Origin: Defluviicoccus sp046348835
GTDB lineage: Bacteria > Pseudomonadota > Alphaproteobacteria > Rhodospirillales > Defluviicoccaceae
NCBI GenBank assembly: GCA_046348835.1
Contig: JAXMDM010000003.1
Coordinates: 1 to 64,000, forward strand
Direction of reading: 5' to 3'
Length of the DNA: 64,000 nt
Shown one piece after another: positions 44,340-53,870 of the stretch; position 1 is the stretch's first letter; every line of letters starts with the position of its first letter. Under the pieces are notes generated by a model. It had not been told where the DNA came from. It was given only the letters and a program-made list of their open reading frames with translations, and searched no databases. Made by a program: the position numbers and the translations under genes.

Positions 44340-46265
44340 ATGAACAAGATTTCTCCCGAGCGTGCCTCCGTCGCGGCGGAGCGCCAGATTCAGGCGACGT
44401 TGCCGATGAAGATCGTCATCGTCGGTCACGTCGATCACGGCAAGTCTTCGCTCGTCGGTCGCCTCTTCCACGACACCGGTTCGTTGCCGGCCGGCAAGCT
44501 GGAGGCGGTGCAGGCGATGTGCGAACGGCGCGGCATGCCGTTCGAGTGGGCGTTCATCCTCGATGCCCTGCAGGCGGAGCGTGACCAGGGCATCACCATC
44601 GACGTCTCCCAGATCTTCTTCCACACCGACCTGCGCCATTACGTGCTGATCGATGCGCCGGGCCACCGGGAATTCGTCAAGAACATGATCACCGGCGCCG
44701 CCCAGGCGGAAGCCGCGGTGCTGGTGGTCGACGCCCGCGAGGGGATGCAGGAGCAGACTCGCCGCCACGCCTACCTGTTGCACCTGTTGGGCATTCACCA
44801 GATCGTCGTCGCCATCAACAAGATGGACCTGGTCGGCTGGTCGGAAGCACGCTTCCTCGAGGTCGCCACCGACGTCCGCGAGTACCTGGACGACCTTCAG
44901 CTGGACCTCCAGCACATCATCCAGATCCCGGTCTCCGCCCGCGACGGCGACAACATCGTCACCCCGTCCACCACCTGCAAGTGGTACAACGGACCCACCC
45001 TGACCGGCGCCCTCGACGTCCTGCAGCCGCCGGTCGGCTCGCTGGACCTGCCGCTGCGGTTTCCCGTCCAGGACGTCTACAAGTTCGACGACCGCCGCAT
45101 CCTCGCCGGCCGCATCGAGAGCGGACACCTGCGCAGCGGCGATACCGTGCTGTTCTCCCCCTCCAACAAGGTGGCGCGGGTGGCCAGCATCGAATCGTGG
45201 CCCGAGGAGGACGACGACATCATGGCGGTGCGCGCCGGCCAGTGCGTCGGCGTCACCCTCGACGAGCAGCTGTTCATCGAGCGGGGCGAACTCATCAGCC
45301 TGGTGAGCAACCCGCCCATGCTCTCCAACGTGTTCAAGGGCCGCATCTTCTGGCTCGGCCGCGAGCCGCTGCAGGCCGGCGACCGGTACACGATGAAGCT
45401 GTGCACGGCCGAGTATCAGGTGGAGGTGGAGAAGGTCGAGCGGGTCATCGACATCACCGACCTCGGCACCGCCGCCACCGACAAGGTCGAGCGCAACGCC
45501 GTCGCCGAAGTGGTGCTGCGTTGCCGCCGCCAGATGGCGCTCGATCCGTTCGACCACAACATGCACACCGGGCGATTCGTCCTCGTCGACAATTACGAGA
45601 TGGTCGGCGGCGGGCTCATCAGCATGGACGGCTACGCCGACCAGCGCCGCTCCCAGACCATCCGCTCCACCAACATCTTCCGGGTCGAGCACCGGGTGCC
45701 GCTGGAGGAGCGCTGGCAGGCCAACGGCCACAAGTCCGGTGTGTTGTGGATGACCGGGCTTTCCGGCGCCGGCAAGTCGACGCTGGCCTTCGCCCTGGAG
45801 CAATTCCTGTTCCGCAAGGGCTACCAGGCCTACGTCCTCGACGGCGACAACGTCCGCCACGGGCTGTGCTCGGACCTCGGCTTCTCGCCCGAAGACCGGG
45901 TGGAGAACATCCGCCGGGTCGGGCAGGCGGCGACGCTGTTCGCCCGCGCCGGCTTCCTCGTCATCACCGCGTTCATCTCCCCCTATCGCGCCGACCGCGA
46001 CCGGGTGCGGGCGCTGGCACCGGACATGTTCCACGAGATCCATATCGATGCCGATCTCGGTGTCTGCGAAACCCGTGATCCGAAGGGCCTCTACAAGAAG
46101 GCCCGGCGCGGTGAGATCGAGGAGTTCACCGGCATTACCGCTCCCTATGAGCCGCCGTCGCTGCCGGAGCTGCGGGTGGACACCACATCCCAAACCATCG
46201 AGGACAGCCTCGACGCCCTCAACGACTACGTCATGCGGTGCTTCGCCATCACCGCCAACCGCTAA
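44340..46265 (+). CDS. cysNC: bifunctional CysN-CysC: ATP sulfurylase GTPase subunit / APS kinase
   Basis: A 641-residue fusion. The N-terminal GTPase half shows GHVDHGKSSL near 29-38, DAPGHREFVKNMITGAAQAE near 104-123 and NKMDL near 160. The C-terminal APS kinase half has GLSGAGKSTLA near 473-483 and the DGDNVRHGLCSDLGFSPEDR block. It energises adenylyl transfer to sulfate and phosphorylates APS to PAPS. ATG at 44340, right after the cysD stop; an in-frame extension upstream is not used. Confidence 0.96.
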   Translation: MNKISPERASVAAERQIQATLPMKIVIVGHVDHGKSSLVGRLFHDTGSLPAGKLEAVQAMCERRGMPFEWAFILDALQAERDQGITIDVSQIFFHTDLRHYVLIDAPGHREFVKNMITGAAQAEAAVLVVDAREGMQEQTRRHAYLLHLLGIHQIVVAINKMDLVGWSEARFLEVATDVREYLDDLQLDLQHIIQIPVSARDGDNIVTPSTTCKWYNGPTLTGALDVLQPPVGSLDLPLRFPVQDVYKFDDRRILAGRIESGHLRSGDTVLFSPSNKVARVASIESWPEEDDDIMAVRAGQCVGVTLDEQLFIERGELISLVSNPPMLSNVFKGRIFWLGREPLQAGDRYTMKLCTAEYQVEVEKVERVIDITDLGTAATDKVERNAVAEVVLRCRRQMALDPFDHNMHTGRFVLVDNYEMVGGGLISMDGYADQRRSQTIRSTNIFRVEHRVPLEERWQANGHKSGVLWMTGLSGAGKSTLAFALEQFLFRKGYQAYVLDGDNVRHGLCSDLGFSPEDRVENIRRVGQAATLFARAGFLVITAFISPYRADRDRVRALAPDMFHEIHIDADLGVCETRDPKGLYKKARRGEIEEFTGITAPYEPPSLPELRVDTTSQTIEDSLDALNDYVMRCFAITANR

Positions 46266-46294
46266 AGGCTGCTCACGACGGAGGTGCGCGTAAG

Positions 46295-47719
46295 ATGCCC
46301 CAACTCGTCTATCCGGTAATCCTGTCCGGTGGTGCGGGAACCCGGTTGTGGCCGCTGTCGCGGGCGCTGCGCCCGAAGCAGTTGCTGCCGCTCGCCTCCG
46401 ACAAGAGCATGCTGCAGGAGACCATCCGCCGGGTGACCGGGCCCGGCTTCGGGGCGCCGATGATCGTCTGCAACGCCCAGCATCGGTTCATGATCGCCGA
46501 ACAGATGCGGGAGATCGGGGTGCAGCCGCTGGCCATCGTCCTCGAGCCGGAGGGGCGCAACACCGCGCCCGCGGTCGCTGCCGCGGCGGTTCTCCTCGCC
46601 GCCCAGGACCCGGACGCGGTGATGCTGGTGCTGCCGTCCGACCACGTCATCTCCGACGTCGAGGGGCTGCATCGGGCGGTGCGCACCGCGCTCGCCGCCG
46701 CCGCCGACGGTTGCCTGGTCACCTTCGGCATCCGGCCGAACCGGGCCGAGACCGGCTACGGCTACATCCGCCGCGGTCCGGGCTACCCGGGGCTGGAGGG
46801 CTGCTTCCAGGTGCAGCAGTTCGTCGAGAAGCCGGACCTGGCCACCGCCGAGACCTACGTCCAGAGCGAGGATTATTCCTGGAACTCGGGCATGTTCGTG
46901 TTCCCGGTCAAATCGCTGCTCGCCGAGGTGGAGCGCCTCAAGCCCGACCTGCTCGACGCCTGCCGCCGGTCGGTGGCGAAGGCCTCCCAGGACCTGGACT
47001 TCGTCCGCCTCGACCAGTCGTCGTTTGCCGAGGCGGAGTCCATCTCCGTCGACTATGCGGTGATGGAGCAGACGGAGAAGGCGGTGGTGGTGCCGCTGGA
47101 CATCGGCTGGAACGACGTCGGCTCATGGTCGGCGTTGTGGGACATCAGCGCCCACGACGACAACGGCAACGTCTTCCTCGGCGAAGCGCTCGCCCTCGAT
47201 GCCCGCAACTGCTACATCCGCGGCGACGGCAATCTGGTGGCGGCGATCGGGGTCGAGGACCTGATCATCGTCGCCACCGACGACGTGGTTCTCGTCGTCC
47301 CGCGCGACCGCGCCCAGGACGTGCGGCGCATCGTCGCCGAAGTGGAGCGCTCCGGCCGCACCGAGCACTACGTCCACACCAAGGTCTTCCGGCCGTGGGG
47401 CTGGTACCAGTCGATCCACGACGGGCACCGGTTCCAGGTCAAGGAGATCACCGTCAGCCCCGGCCATCGCCTCAGCCTGCAGATGCACCATCACCGTGCC
47501 GAGCACTGGGTCGTCGTCAGCGGCACCGCCAAGGTCACCCGCGGCAACGAGAGCTTCTTCATCACCGAGGACCAGTCCACCTACATCCCCCACAACACCC
47601 CCCATTGCCTGGAGAACCCGGGCAAGATCCCGCTCCGGATGATCGAGGTGCAGTCGGGCCCCTACCTCGGCGAAGACGACATCATCCGCTACGAGGACCA
47701 GTACGGCCGCCTGAACTGA
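46295..47719 (+). CDS. mannose-1-phosphate guanylyltransferase / mannose-6-phosphate isomerase
   Basis: A 474-residue bifunctional GDP-mannose enzyme. The N-terminal nucleotidyltransferase shows ILSGGAGTRLWPLSR near residue 9, EPEGRNTAPAVAAAA near 85 and FVEKPDL near 184; the C-terminal cupin isomerase begins near residue 365 (RPWGWYQSI, LSLQMHHHRAEHWVV with metal His). It supplies GDP-mannose for surface polysaccharide. Start at 46295 with GGAGG upstream. It follows cysNC by 29 bases, which links sugar-nucleotide and PAPS supply. Confidence 0.96.
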   Translation: MPQLVYPVILSGGAGTRLWPLSRALRPKQLLPLASDKSMLQETIRRVTGPGFGAPMIVCNAQHRFMIAEQMREIGVQPLAIVLEPEGRNTAPAVAAAAVLLAAQDPDAVMLVLPSDHVISDVEGLHRAVRTALAAAADGCLVTFGIRPNRAETGYGYIRRGPGYPGLEGCFQVQQFVEKPDLATAETYVQSEDYSWNSGMFVFPVKSLLAEVERLKPDLLDACRRSVAKASQDLDFVRLDQSSFAEAESISVDYAVMEQTEKAVVVPLDIGWNDVGSWSALWDISAHDDNGNVFLGEALALDARNCYIRGDGNLVAAIGVEDLIIVATDDVVLVVPRDRAQDVRRIVAEVERSGRTEHYVHTKVFRPWGWYQSIHDGHRFQVKEITVSPGHRLSLQMHHHRAEHWVVVSGTAKVTRGNESFFITEDQSTYIPHNTPHCLENPGKIPLRMIEVQSGPYLGEDDIIRYEDQYGRLN

Positions 47720-47767
47720 TCCTCGCGACGTCGCGGACGGTGCAGGGGAGGGCTGCGGCGCGCCGGC

Positions 47768-48379
47768 TTACGGCTCGTGCGGGATCGTCGCCTGCATCGA
47801 CGGGCGGGCGGCGAAGGCCTCGTACCACCCGGCCAGCGCCGGCCGGCCGGGCCGCCAGGCCGCTTCCGGAAAGCGAAAATCGAGAAATCCCAGCGTGCAG
47901 CCGACGGCGATGTCGCCGATCGTCGGCGGCCCGTCACCGAAGCCGGCGGCTTCGGCGGTGAGCATGTCGAGGGTCCGGGTGACCTTGGACCACTGCCGCT
48001 CGGTCCACTGGGTCGAGCGCAACGCCTCCGGCCGCAGCGATTCCATCCGGCAGAGCGCCGCCGCATCGGCGATGCCGTCGGCCAGCGCCTGCCGGCGCAG
48101 GGCCTGCCACCGCTCCGGATCCTGGTCGGGGAACAGCCGGCGGCCGCCGTGCAGGCTGTCCAGGTACTCGCAGATCACCGGCGAATCGACGAGGACGAGG
48201 CCGTCGTCGGTGATCAGCGCCGGCACCTTCGACAGCGGGTTGGCGGCGACGAAGGCGGCATCGGGGGCGTGCGCGTTGGTGGGAATGCGCTCGATGTTGG
48301 CGTCGAGCCCGGTTTCCAAGGCGACCACCGATACCTTGCGCACGTAGGGTGAGGTGGGCGAATAGTACAGCTTCATCAT
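47768..48379 (-). CDS. glutathione S-transferase
   Basis: A 203-residue GST. The thioredoxin-like N-terminal domain shows MKLYYSPTSPYVRKVSVVAL and the glutathione-binding block KVPALITDDGLVLVDSPVICE near 49-69, followed by an all-helical C-terminal domain. It conjugates or isomerises using glutathione; the substrate is unknown. It converges on the GDP-mannose gene. Confidence 0.94.
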   Translation of the reverse strand: MMKLYYSPTSPYVRKVSVVALETGLDANIERIPTNAHAPDAAFVAANPLSKVPALITDDGLVLVDSPVICEYLDSLHGGRRLFPDQDPERWQALRRQALADGIADAAALCRMESLRPEALRSTQWTERQWSKVTRTLDMLTAEAAGFGDGPPTIGDIAVGCTLGFLDFRFPEAAWRPGRPALAGWYEAFAARPSMQATIPHEP

Positions 48380-48643
48380 AGAGTTCCTTCCTGTCCGGAT
48401 GGCGCCCGGTCGTGGGCCCGGTCGTGCGGGCGCGGCCGCTGCCGGCCGCGTCGGCGGCCTGGGGCCTTCAGTGGACCGGTATTTGCTCTGCGTTCGGCGC
48501 GGCCGGGGCCGGTCCCCGTCGACGGCCGAGAACCCGTTCCTTCGACCGGGAAAAAATGGCCCGTCCGTGCCGATTTTGGTTCATTTCACCGTTTCCGATC
48601 CGCATCATCAACAAACGGATGGCATCGGGTCACGGGGGCTATC

Positions 48644-50059
48644 ATGGACACGGTCATCGGTTTTCTGAACACCATCTTCTGGGGATACGTGCTGATTTAC
48701 GGCCTGCTGGCGGTCGGCGCGTTCTTTACCATCCGCCTCGGCTTTCTGCAGATCGTCCGTTTCCCCGAATTGTTCCGGGTCATCCGCGGCTCGCGGGCGG
48801 GCGACCGCTCGGGCATCTCGCCGTTCCAGGCGCTCACCATCAGTCTCGCCTCGCGCGTCGGCACCGGCAATCTCGCCGGCGTCGCCGTCGCCCTTTCTCT
48901 CGGCGGCCCGGGCGCCATCTTCTGGATGTGGATGGTCGCCCTCGTCGGCATGGCCACCGCCTACGCGGAAAGCACCCTCGCCCAGCTCTACAAGGTCACC
49001 GACGATACCGGCCAGTACCGTGGCGGCCCCGCCTATTACATCGCCAAGGGCCTGCACGCGCCGTGGGCCGGAATGATCTTTTCCGCCTGCCTGATCCTGT
49101 CGTTCGGTCTGGTCTTCAACGCGGTGCAGGCGAACTCCATCGCCGAGGCGGTGGAAGGGGCCTTCGGCGCGCCGAAGCTGGTCACCGGCCTGGTCCTGGC
49201 GCTGATCGCCGGCGTCATCATCTTCGGCGGGCTGCGTCAGATCGCCCGGGTGGCCGAATTCGCCGTCCCGTTCATGGCGGTCGGCTACCTGCTGCTCGCC
49301 CTCTACGTTCTCGTCACCCACCTCACCCTGGTTCCCGCCGCCATCGGCCACATCATCGCCAACGCGTTCGGCTGGCACGAGGCGGCGGGCGGGGTGGCCG
49401 GCGGCGTCGCCGCGGCGATGCTGAACGGGGTCAAGCGCGGCCTGTTCTCCAATGAAGCGGGCATGGGCTCGGCGCCCAACATCGCCGCCTGCGCCACCCC
49501 CGACCCGCACCATCCCTCGTCCCAGGGGTTGGTTCAGGCGCTGGGCGTCTTCATCGACACGCTGGTCATCTGTACCTGCACCGCCATCATCATCCTGCTG
49601 TCGGGAGTCTACGAGCCGGGATCGAGCGCCACCGGGATGCAGTTGACCCAGGCGGCGCTCGAGGCCCACTTCGGGGTGGCCGGCAAGTACTTTGTCGCCA
49701 TCGCCATCTTCTTCTTCGCCTTCACCTCGATCATCGGCAACTACTCCTATGCCGAGAACGCCGTCATCTACCTGGGCCACGGCCACATCAGCGGCTTGGT
49801 GGCGCTGCGGCTGGGGACGCTGGCGATGGTCGTCTGGGGCGCGGTGCAGACGGTGGCGACGGTGTTCGACACCGCCGACGCGGCCATGGGCCTGATGGCG
49901 ACCATCAACCTGATCGCCATCGTCCTTCTATCGGGGACGGTGGTGGTGCTGACGCGCGACTACTTCGCCCAGCGCAAGGCGGGCAAGGAGCCGGTATTCC
50001 ACGTCGGCGACTTCCCGCAGATCAGCAAGAACGTCGACCACAGCATCTGGACGCGGTGA
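48644..50059 (+). CDS. alanine/glycine:cation symporter (AGCS) family protein
   Basis: A 471-residue sodium- or proton-coupled amino-acid carrier with about eleven membrane segments. The AGCS signature GRISPFQALTISLASRVGTGNLAGVAVAL-type begins near residue 58 (FQALTISLASRVGTGNLAGV), and FSNEAGMGSAPNIAA near 268 is another hallmark. It imports alanine or glycine. A search of the leader found no glycine riboswitch. Confidence 0.95.
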   Translation: MDTVIGFLNTIFWGYVLIYGLLAVGAFFTIRLGFLQIVRFPELFRVIRGSRAGDRSGISPFQALTISLASRVGTGNLAGVAVALSLGGPGAIFWMWMVALVGMATAYAESTLAQLYKVTDDTGQYRGGPAYYIAKGLHAPWAGMIFSACLILSFGLVFNAVQANSIAEAVEGAFGAPKLVTGLVLALIAGVIIFGGLRQIARVAEFAVPFMAVGYLLLALYVLVTHLTLVPAAIGHIIANAFGWHEAAGGVAGGVAAAMLNGVKRGLFSNEAGMGSAPNIAACATPDPHHPSSQGLVQALGVFIDTLVICTCTAIIILLSGVYEPGSSATGMQLTQAALEAHFGVAGKYFVAIAIFFFAFTSIIGNYSYAENAVIYLGHGHISGLVALRLGTLAMVVWGAVQTVATVFDTADAAMGLMATINLIAIVLLSGTVVVLTRDYFAQRKAGKEPVFHVGDFPQISKNVDHSIWTR

Positions 50060-50069
50060 GCGGGGCGCG

Positions 50070-50444
50070 TCACCGTCGACGCAGCAGCGCCCGCAGCACA
50101 ACGCCGACGAAGAGGCCGGGCAAAATGATGGCGGCGCCGAGAACCCAGCTGAACACCAGCTCCAACGGCCAGAGGTTGTGGTTGGTGGGATCGATGGCGG
50201 TGTCCCGGACGATGAGGGCGATATCCACCAGCGGAACGCACAGCGACATGACGAGGAAGATGCGCCGTGCAGAAGCGGGCCCGCCGATGCTCAGCCACAG
50301 CGGCAGGACCCCCAGCAGGATGGCGCCCGGCAGCAGCTCCGGGTGCAGGGTGAGATCCGGATCGTAGGGAAGCCCCCATGCCGGGATCCCGATCGCCAAC
50401 AGGGCGATGACGAAACAGAGGAGTAGCCGGGGTGCTCGGGTCAT
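50070..50444 (-). CDS. hypothetical membrane protein
   Basis: A 124-residue protein with about four hydrophobic segments (MTRAPRLLLCFVIALLAIGI, LPGAILLGVLPLWLSI, IFLVMSLCVPLVDIALIV, FSWVLGAAIILPGLFVGVVL). No family motif is recognised. The ATG at 50444 is used since sequence further upstream overlaps the cobalamin riboswitch region of the opposite strand. Confidence 0.6.
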   Translation of the reverse strand: MTRAPRLLLCFVIALLAIGIPAWGLPYDPDLTLHPELLPGAILLGVLPLWLSIGGPASARRIFLVMSLCVPLVDIALIVRDTAIDPTNHNLWPLELVFSWVLGAAIILPGLFVGVVLRALLRRR

Positions 50445-50549
50445 GGCGGCGATGATAGGGGGCAACAGGTAAAGATCCGGTTGCCTCTGCGGGCGTCCGC
50501 TGGAGCGTCCGCTTGACCGCGGCCGCCGGGATATGCACGATTGATTTCG

Positions 50550-50740
50550 GGTAATGGTTCCCCGCAAGGGGAGTAAACAGGGAACACGGTGCGGCATCCC
50601 CATCGGGGACCAAGACCGTGGCTGCCCCCGCAACTGTAGGCGTAGAGCCGCGGCCCACATCCATGGCCACTGGGCGGGCCCTGGGCGCGGATCTCCGAAG
50701 CGGTGACGTCGTGAGCAACGGCTTGCTGTAGCGGGGCGCG
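50550..50740 (+). promoter_or_regulatory. cobalamin (B12) riboswitch
   Basis: The core GCTGCCCCCGCAACTGTA at 50621-50638 is the conserved cobalamin riboswitch motif. It is preceded by GGGAACACGGTG (50580-50591) and followed by GGCCACTGGG (50666-50674) and a GGCGCGGATCTCCGAAG block. It is directed at the gene starting at 50864 and should reduce its expression when B12 is abundant. Confidence 0.9.
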
Positions 50741-50863
50741 TGCGGGTGAGCACACAGCGAAAACATCGGAGTTCCCGGCCTCTCGCAGCGGGCTCACCGG
50801 CGGGGCATGTGCCACGGCTTTGCGCCGGACCGTCCCCGCGCGACAGGAGAGGGAGAAACCGCC

Positions 50864-51877
50864 ATGCAGGCGTTTGATCAGGCCGCGACCATCAGCTTGC
50901 TGCAACAGCGGCTGGCGGACACCACGACCGGCTGGGATATCGGCACCTTCGGGGCGATCGCCGAGTTCCATCATGTCGCCGGCGATCCGCCGCCGCGGAT
51001 CGCGCTCAGCGAGCGGGGCGGCGAGGCGCTCTCCTCCCGCGGCGGCATCCGGGTCACCCTCGACGACGAGGTTCGTCCCGTTGCCTACGAGAGCCTGACC
51101 AAGGATCCGCTGGCGTGGAACCACGCCGTGTCCTTCTGTCTGCGCGAGGAAGTGGCGACGATGGGGGGGCGCGCGGTGCTGACCGAGCTGGGTCCCGATG
51201 CGGCGGCCCTGCGGCAGGACGACCGGGACGCGATCCTGTTCGACGTCGGCGTCGACGCACCGCAAGTGGACTATTGCGTGCGCACCGCCGACCCCGCCCT
51301 GATCGCCACGTTGCGCGGCGCCGCGGGTCAAGCCATCTGCGATTTCGGTCATCCGGCAATGACGGCGATCATCGCCGCCTCACCGCACCGGATCGCCATC
51401 TCCCGGCTCGGCCGGGTCGAGGTGTATCAGCCCATTCCGTCGGGACCCGATGCCCGTTCGCCGATCGGCCCGCACACCCATATGCTGCCGCAGCTATTGC
51501 GCAAAGGGCGCAGCCATTCGGCCAATGCGCCGATCCCGGAGGGCTGGATTCCGGCCCTCGGCCTGTATCCGCCGAGCCCCGTTGCCGACGCCCTCGGTCG
51601 GCGGCGCCCGTTTGCCGACGACGCCCACGTCGCCTTCCAGGCGCTATTGCGGGACTACGGGCCGCAGGGGACGATGGCGGAGAAACAGCGGGTGATCCGC
51701 GCCGTGCTGGCGGGGGAGCGGCCGCAGGACTACCTGGTGGCGTCGACGCGGGCGGAACGGAAAGCGGCGCGGGTGGCACTGCGGCAGATGCTGCATACTC
51801 ACCCCGACCACCCGCTCTTGCCGGTGTGGATCGAAACCTTCGATCGCAGCGCGGCGGGGCTGGACGCTCACGCCTAG
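50864..51877 (+). CDS. conserved protein of unknown function under B12 riboswitch control
   Basis: A 337-residue soluble protein with no signal peptide. Features include DTTTGWDIGTFGAIAEFHHV near residue 22, GPHTHMLPQLLRKGRSHSAN near 205, and a C-terminal helical region. I recognise it only as a conserved protein found beside cobalamin riboswitches; no catalytic motif is clear. The ATG at 50864 has AGGAGAGGGAG upstream. Being controlled by the riboswitch, it may take part in B12 synthesis, salvage or a B12-independent bypass. Confidence 0.8.
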   Translation: MQAFDQAATISLLQQRLADTTTGWDIGTFGAIAEFHHVAGDPPPRIALSERGGEALSSRGGIRVTLDDEVRPVAYESLTKDPLAWNHAVSFCLREEVATMGGRAVLTELGPDAAALRQDDRDAILFDVGVDAPQVDYCVRTADPALIATLRGAAGQAICDFGHPAMTAIIAASPHRIAISRLGRVEVYQPIPSGPDARSPIGPHTHMLPQLLRKGRSHSANAPIPEGWIPALGLYPPSPVADALGRRRPFADDAHVAFQALLRDYGPQGTMAEKQRVIRAVLAGERPQDYLVASTRAERKAARVALRQMLHTHPDHPLLPVWIETFDRSAAGLDAHA

Positions 51878-51933
51878 GGCGGGCGCCGGGTCCGCTTGAC
51901 GTCCGCCGATCGTCGGAAGAGGAGGGACCGCCG

Positions 51934-53004
51934 GTGCCGTCGCCGTTGTCGCGTGCCGAGGCGTTTTGCGCCCGTTTTGGCCTCCGGGTCCCCGTCCTGC
52001 TGGCGCCGATGGCGGGGGCGTGTCCGCCGTCGCTCTCCATCGCCGTCGCCAACGCCGGCGGCATGGGCGGGGCCGGGATGCTGCTGGATGGGCCGGACCG
52101 GATTGCGGCGTGGATGGCGGAATTCAGGGCTGGAAGCGGCGGCGCGGTCCAGCTCAACCTCTGGGTTCCCGATCCGCCGCCGGTGCGCGACCCGGTGCAT
52201 GAGGCGCGGGTACGCCAATTCATCGCCGAGTGGGGACCGCCGGTGTCCCCCGACGCCGGCGACGCCCGGCCGCCCGATTTCGACGCCCAATGCGAGGCGC
52301 TGCTGGCCGCCGCCCCTCCCGCCGTCTCCTCGGTGATGGGTCTGTTTCCGCCGGCCTTCGTTGCCCGCCTGAAGGAGAGGGGCATTTCCTGGTTTGCGGC
52401 GGTGAGCACGGTGGCCGAGGCGGTGGCGGCGGAAGCGGCCGGGGCGGACGTGATCGTGGCGCAAGGCGCGGAGGCGGGCGGGCACCGGGCTGCCTTCGAC
52501 GCCGCTGCGGCCGAGCAAAGGATGGTCGGCCTGGTCTCGCTGGTGCCGGCGGTGGCCGATGCGGTGCGGCTGCCGGTGGTCGCGACCGGCGGCATCGCCG
52601 ATGGCCGGGGAGTGGCGGCGGCGCTGGTGCTGGGTGCCAGTGCGGTGCAGGTGGGCACGGCGTTTCTGCGCTGCCCGGAGGCGCGGATCCATCCCGCCTG
52701 GGCCGCCGCGCTCGCCCGCACCCGGCCCGAGGACACCGCCGTCTCGCGCGCCTTCAGCGGCCGTGCCGGCCGCTCCATCGCCACCGCCTACGTGCGCGCC
52801 GCGCTGTCGCCCGAGGCGCCGCCGGCGGCGCCCTATCCGGTGCAGCGGGGCTTCGTTGCGCCCATGCGCGAGGCGGCGGGACGGGAAGGGGACGTGGAGC
52901 GCATGCAGGCGTGGGCGGGCCAGTCGGCGTGGCTGGCCCGGCCCGAGCCGGCGGGCGATGTCGTCCGCCGCCTGTGGGACGAGGGACGCCGGCTTTTGCG
53001 CTGA
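51934..53004 (+). CDS. nitronate monooxygenase (2-nitropropane dioxygenase-like)
   Basis: A 356-residue FMN enzyme of the nitronate monooxygenase family. Seen: APMAGACPPSLSIAVANAGG near residue 25 and the FMN-binding blocks VIVAQGAEAGGHR near 173 and PVVATGGIADGRGVAAALVL near 213. The GTG at 51934 follows GGAGGGA; the longer open frame upstream overlaps the previous gene. It oxidises toxic nitronates or a related substrate. Confidence 0.92.
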   Translation: MPSPLSRAEAFCARFGLRVPVLLAPMAGACPPSLSIAVANAGGMGGAGMLLDGPDRIAAWMAEFRAGSGGAVQLNLWVPDPPPVRDPVHEARVRQFIAEWGPPVSPDAGDARPPDFDAQCEALLAAAPPAVSSVMGLFPPAFVARLKERGISWFAAVSTVAEAVAAEAAGADVIVAQGAEAGGHRAAFDAAAAEQRMVGLVSLVPAVADAVRLPVVATGGIADGRGVAAALVLGASAVQVGTAFLRCPEARIHPAWAAALARTRPEDTAVSRAFSGRAGRSIATAYVRAALSPEAPPAAPYPVQRGFVAPMREAAGREGDVERMQAWAGQSAWLARPEPAGDVVRRLWDEGRRLLR

Positions 53005-53087
53005 TCCCCGCTGGCGCCCGTCGACCGCGCCCTGGGCGACCGGACGGCGCGGAAGCCGGTCCCCGTCCGCCCGGGTTCGGGTCTCGC

Positions 53088-53624
53088 TCAGCGCATGCGG
53101 ACGAGCTGGTCGGCCTTCTGGCGCTGGGCCGGGGTCAGCGATTGATAGAGGGCGTCCAGCGCCGGCTCGATCTTCTTGACCGCGGCGACCCGCTCCTCCA
53201 TGCCCTGAAGGTGCAGTTCGACCCACTGCGGCAGTGTCCGTTCGCCCGGACCGGCGGCCTGCATGCGCTTCTGCTGCGCTTCCGCGAGGTCCTTCGCCTC
53301 GGCGCGGACGGTATCGGCAAAGGCATTCCAGGCACCGCTCTGCTGGTCGGTGATCTCCAGCAGCGTCTTGAAGAACGCCAGCTTGCCCTCGATCAGGGCG
53401 GGGAGCATGGTCGGGTTCATCATCATCTTGTGGGCGCCGCCCGGCCCCATCATCCAGGCCCCCCAGCCGCCCGGGCCCATCTCGCCCGGGCCCATCATCC
53501 CGCCCGGGCCGCCCATGGGATCGGCGGGCGGCGGCGGCGGCGGCGCCGCATGCGCCGGCTGGACCAACAACGCGGCGGCACCCAGCACCGCGGCTGCGAA
53601 AGAAGCGGTTCGTTTCCTCGTCAT
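53088..53624 (-). CDS. Spy/CpxP-like periplasmic LTXXQ-motif protein
   Basis: A 178-residue exported protein: signal peptide to about residue 26, a Pro/Gly/Met-rich linker (GGPGGMMGPGEMGPGG), then a helical domain ending in the LTPAQRQ motif near residue 164. Met-rich Spy/CpxP relatives act as periplasmic chaperones or metal-stress proteins. No two-component system is adjacent. Confidence 0.85.
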   Translation of the reverse strand: MTRKRTASFAAAVLGAAALLVQPAHAAPPPPPPADPMGGPGGMMGPGEMGPGGWGAWMMGPGGAHKMMMNPTMLPALIEGKLAFFKTLLEITDQQSGAWNAFADTVRAEAKDLAEAQQKRMQAAGPGERTLPQWVELHLQGMEERVAAVKKIEPALDALYQSLTPAQRQKADQLVRMR

Positions 53625-53870
53625 CGTACCCTCCCATCGACCTCGTTGCGCAGCGCCGTTGGCCGGCGCCCCGCCATAAGTATGGGTGCGGCACCCGGAA
53701 TTCAGCAGAGATCGAGCGAATCGCGCGACAACCTATGCTATCATCGCATGACAGATAACATGGGGAGTGGCACCGATGTTGCGGTGGCCAAGGGCAAGCG
53801 TGCTCGTAGCCATAGGGGTTGCGGCGCATGCACCCGGAGAGACGCCGGCGTGCGTCCCGGGGCGACTTCC

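Noticed and set aside
44232..46193. 653-codon open frame opposite cysNC
   Set aside because: Antisense shadow; composition is low-complexity and the sense-strand protein has all its motifs.
48380..48643. Glycine riboswitch before the AGCS symporter
   Set aside because: No conserved glycine-aptamer core was found in this leader.
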